Part shown: one piece after another, positions 5,480-5,486 of the stretch
Layout: every line of letters begins with the position of its first letter
Position numbering within the stretch: the first letter of the stretch is position 1
Assembly (NCBI GenBank): GCA_030039695.1
Contig: JASHVB010000285.1
Coordinates: forward strand, 1 to 5,486
Direction: 5' to 3'
From: Acetobacteraceae bacterium
Lineage (GTDB): Bacteria > Pseudomonadota > Alphaproteobacteria > Acetobacterales > Acetobacteraceae
Length of the DNA: 5,486 nt
Position numbers and translations under genes: made by a program
Notes under the pieces: generated by a model
The model's input: the letters and a program-made list of their open reading frames with translations, nothing else
What the model was told of the DNA's origin: nothing
The model's database searches: none

Positions 5480-5486
5480 ATGAGAG
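5480..5486 (+). CDS. Start of a rightward gene cut by the window edge
   Basis: ATGAGAG begins 7 bases after AGGAG (5468-5472), good start spacing. A nearer ATG at 5475 reads ATG GCA TGA and ends at once, so 5480 is the better start. Only Met-Arg is visible and nothing can be said about the product. It would be transcribed away from the VOC gene. Confidence 0.4.

Noticed and set aside
1..5486. CRISPR array, tRNA or rRNA
   Set aside because: No regularly spaced identical repeats, no tRNA-like cloverleaf and no rRNA-conserved segments were seen on either strand.

Overview
The window is GC-rich (roughly 60% by eye) and looks like accessory DNA of a free-living Pseudomonadota, probably an alphaproteobacterium or betaproteobacterium. 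I infer this from codon use, from the types of catabolic enzyme present and from a TniA/Mu-type transposase remnant. No RNA gene and no CRISPR array is visible.

Positions 1-3258 hold one leftward unit. From promoter to distal end it reads: MarR-type regulator (2736-3194), tautomerase-fold protein (2296-2697), short-chain dehydrogenase (1533-2280), thiolase (264-1454), then the C-terminal part of an NADP-dependent medium-chain oxidoreductase that runs off the window (1-215). Gaps are 15 to 78 bp and the middle genes have clear ribosome binding sites, so this reads as one operon for breaking down an organic acid or cyclic compound to acyl-CoA and acetyl-CoA. The substrate cannot be read from the sequence. 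Two members are damaged. The dehydrogenase needs two separate single-base corrections to give a normal 249-residue protein. The oxidoreductase has lost its N-terminal two thirds and has two in-frame stop codons at the break.

Positions 3259-4699 carry no intact gene. Within this stretch, 3683-4210 looks like the collapsed remnant of a TniA-type transposon. It has two related TGTCG...TTGCC(A/G)TTAAT motifs exactly 100 bp apart, then the first 58 codons of a TniA-like transposase, then inverted relatives of the same motif on the other side. A further relative and a perfect 16-bp palindrome lie just beyond, at 4303-4331.

Positions 4700-5173 encode an intact leftward VOC (glyoxalase-fold) protein with a strong ribosome binding site. 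Its 306-bp upstream region holds a candidate promoter and a repeat cluster. The first codons of a probable rightward gene sit at the extreme right edge, so the VOC gene and that gene may be a divergently controlled pair.
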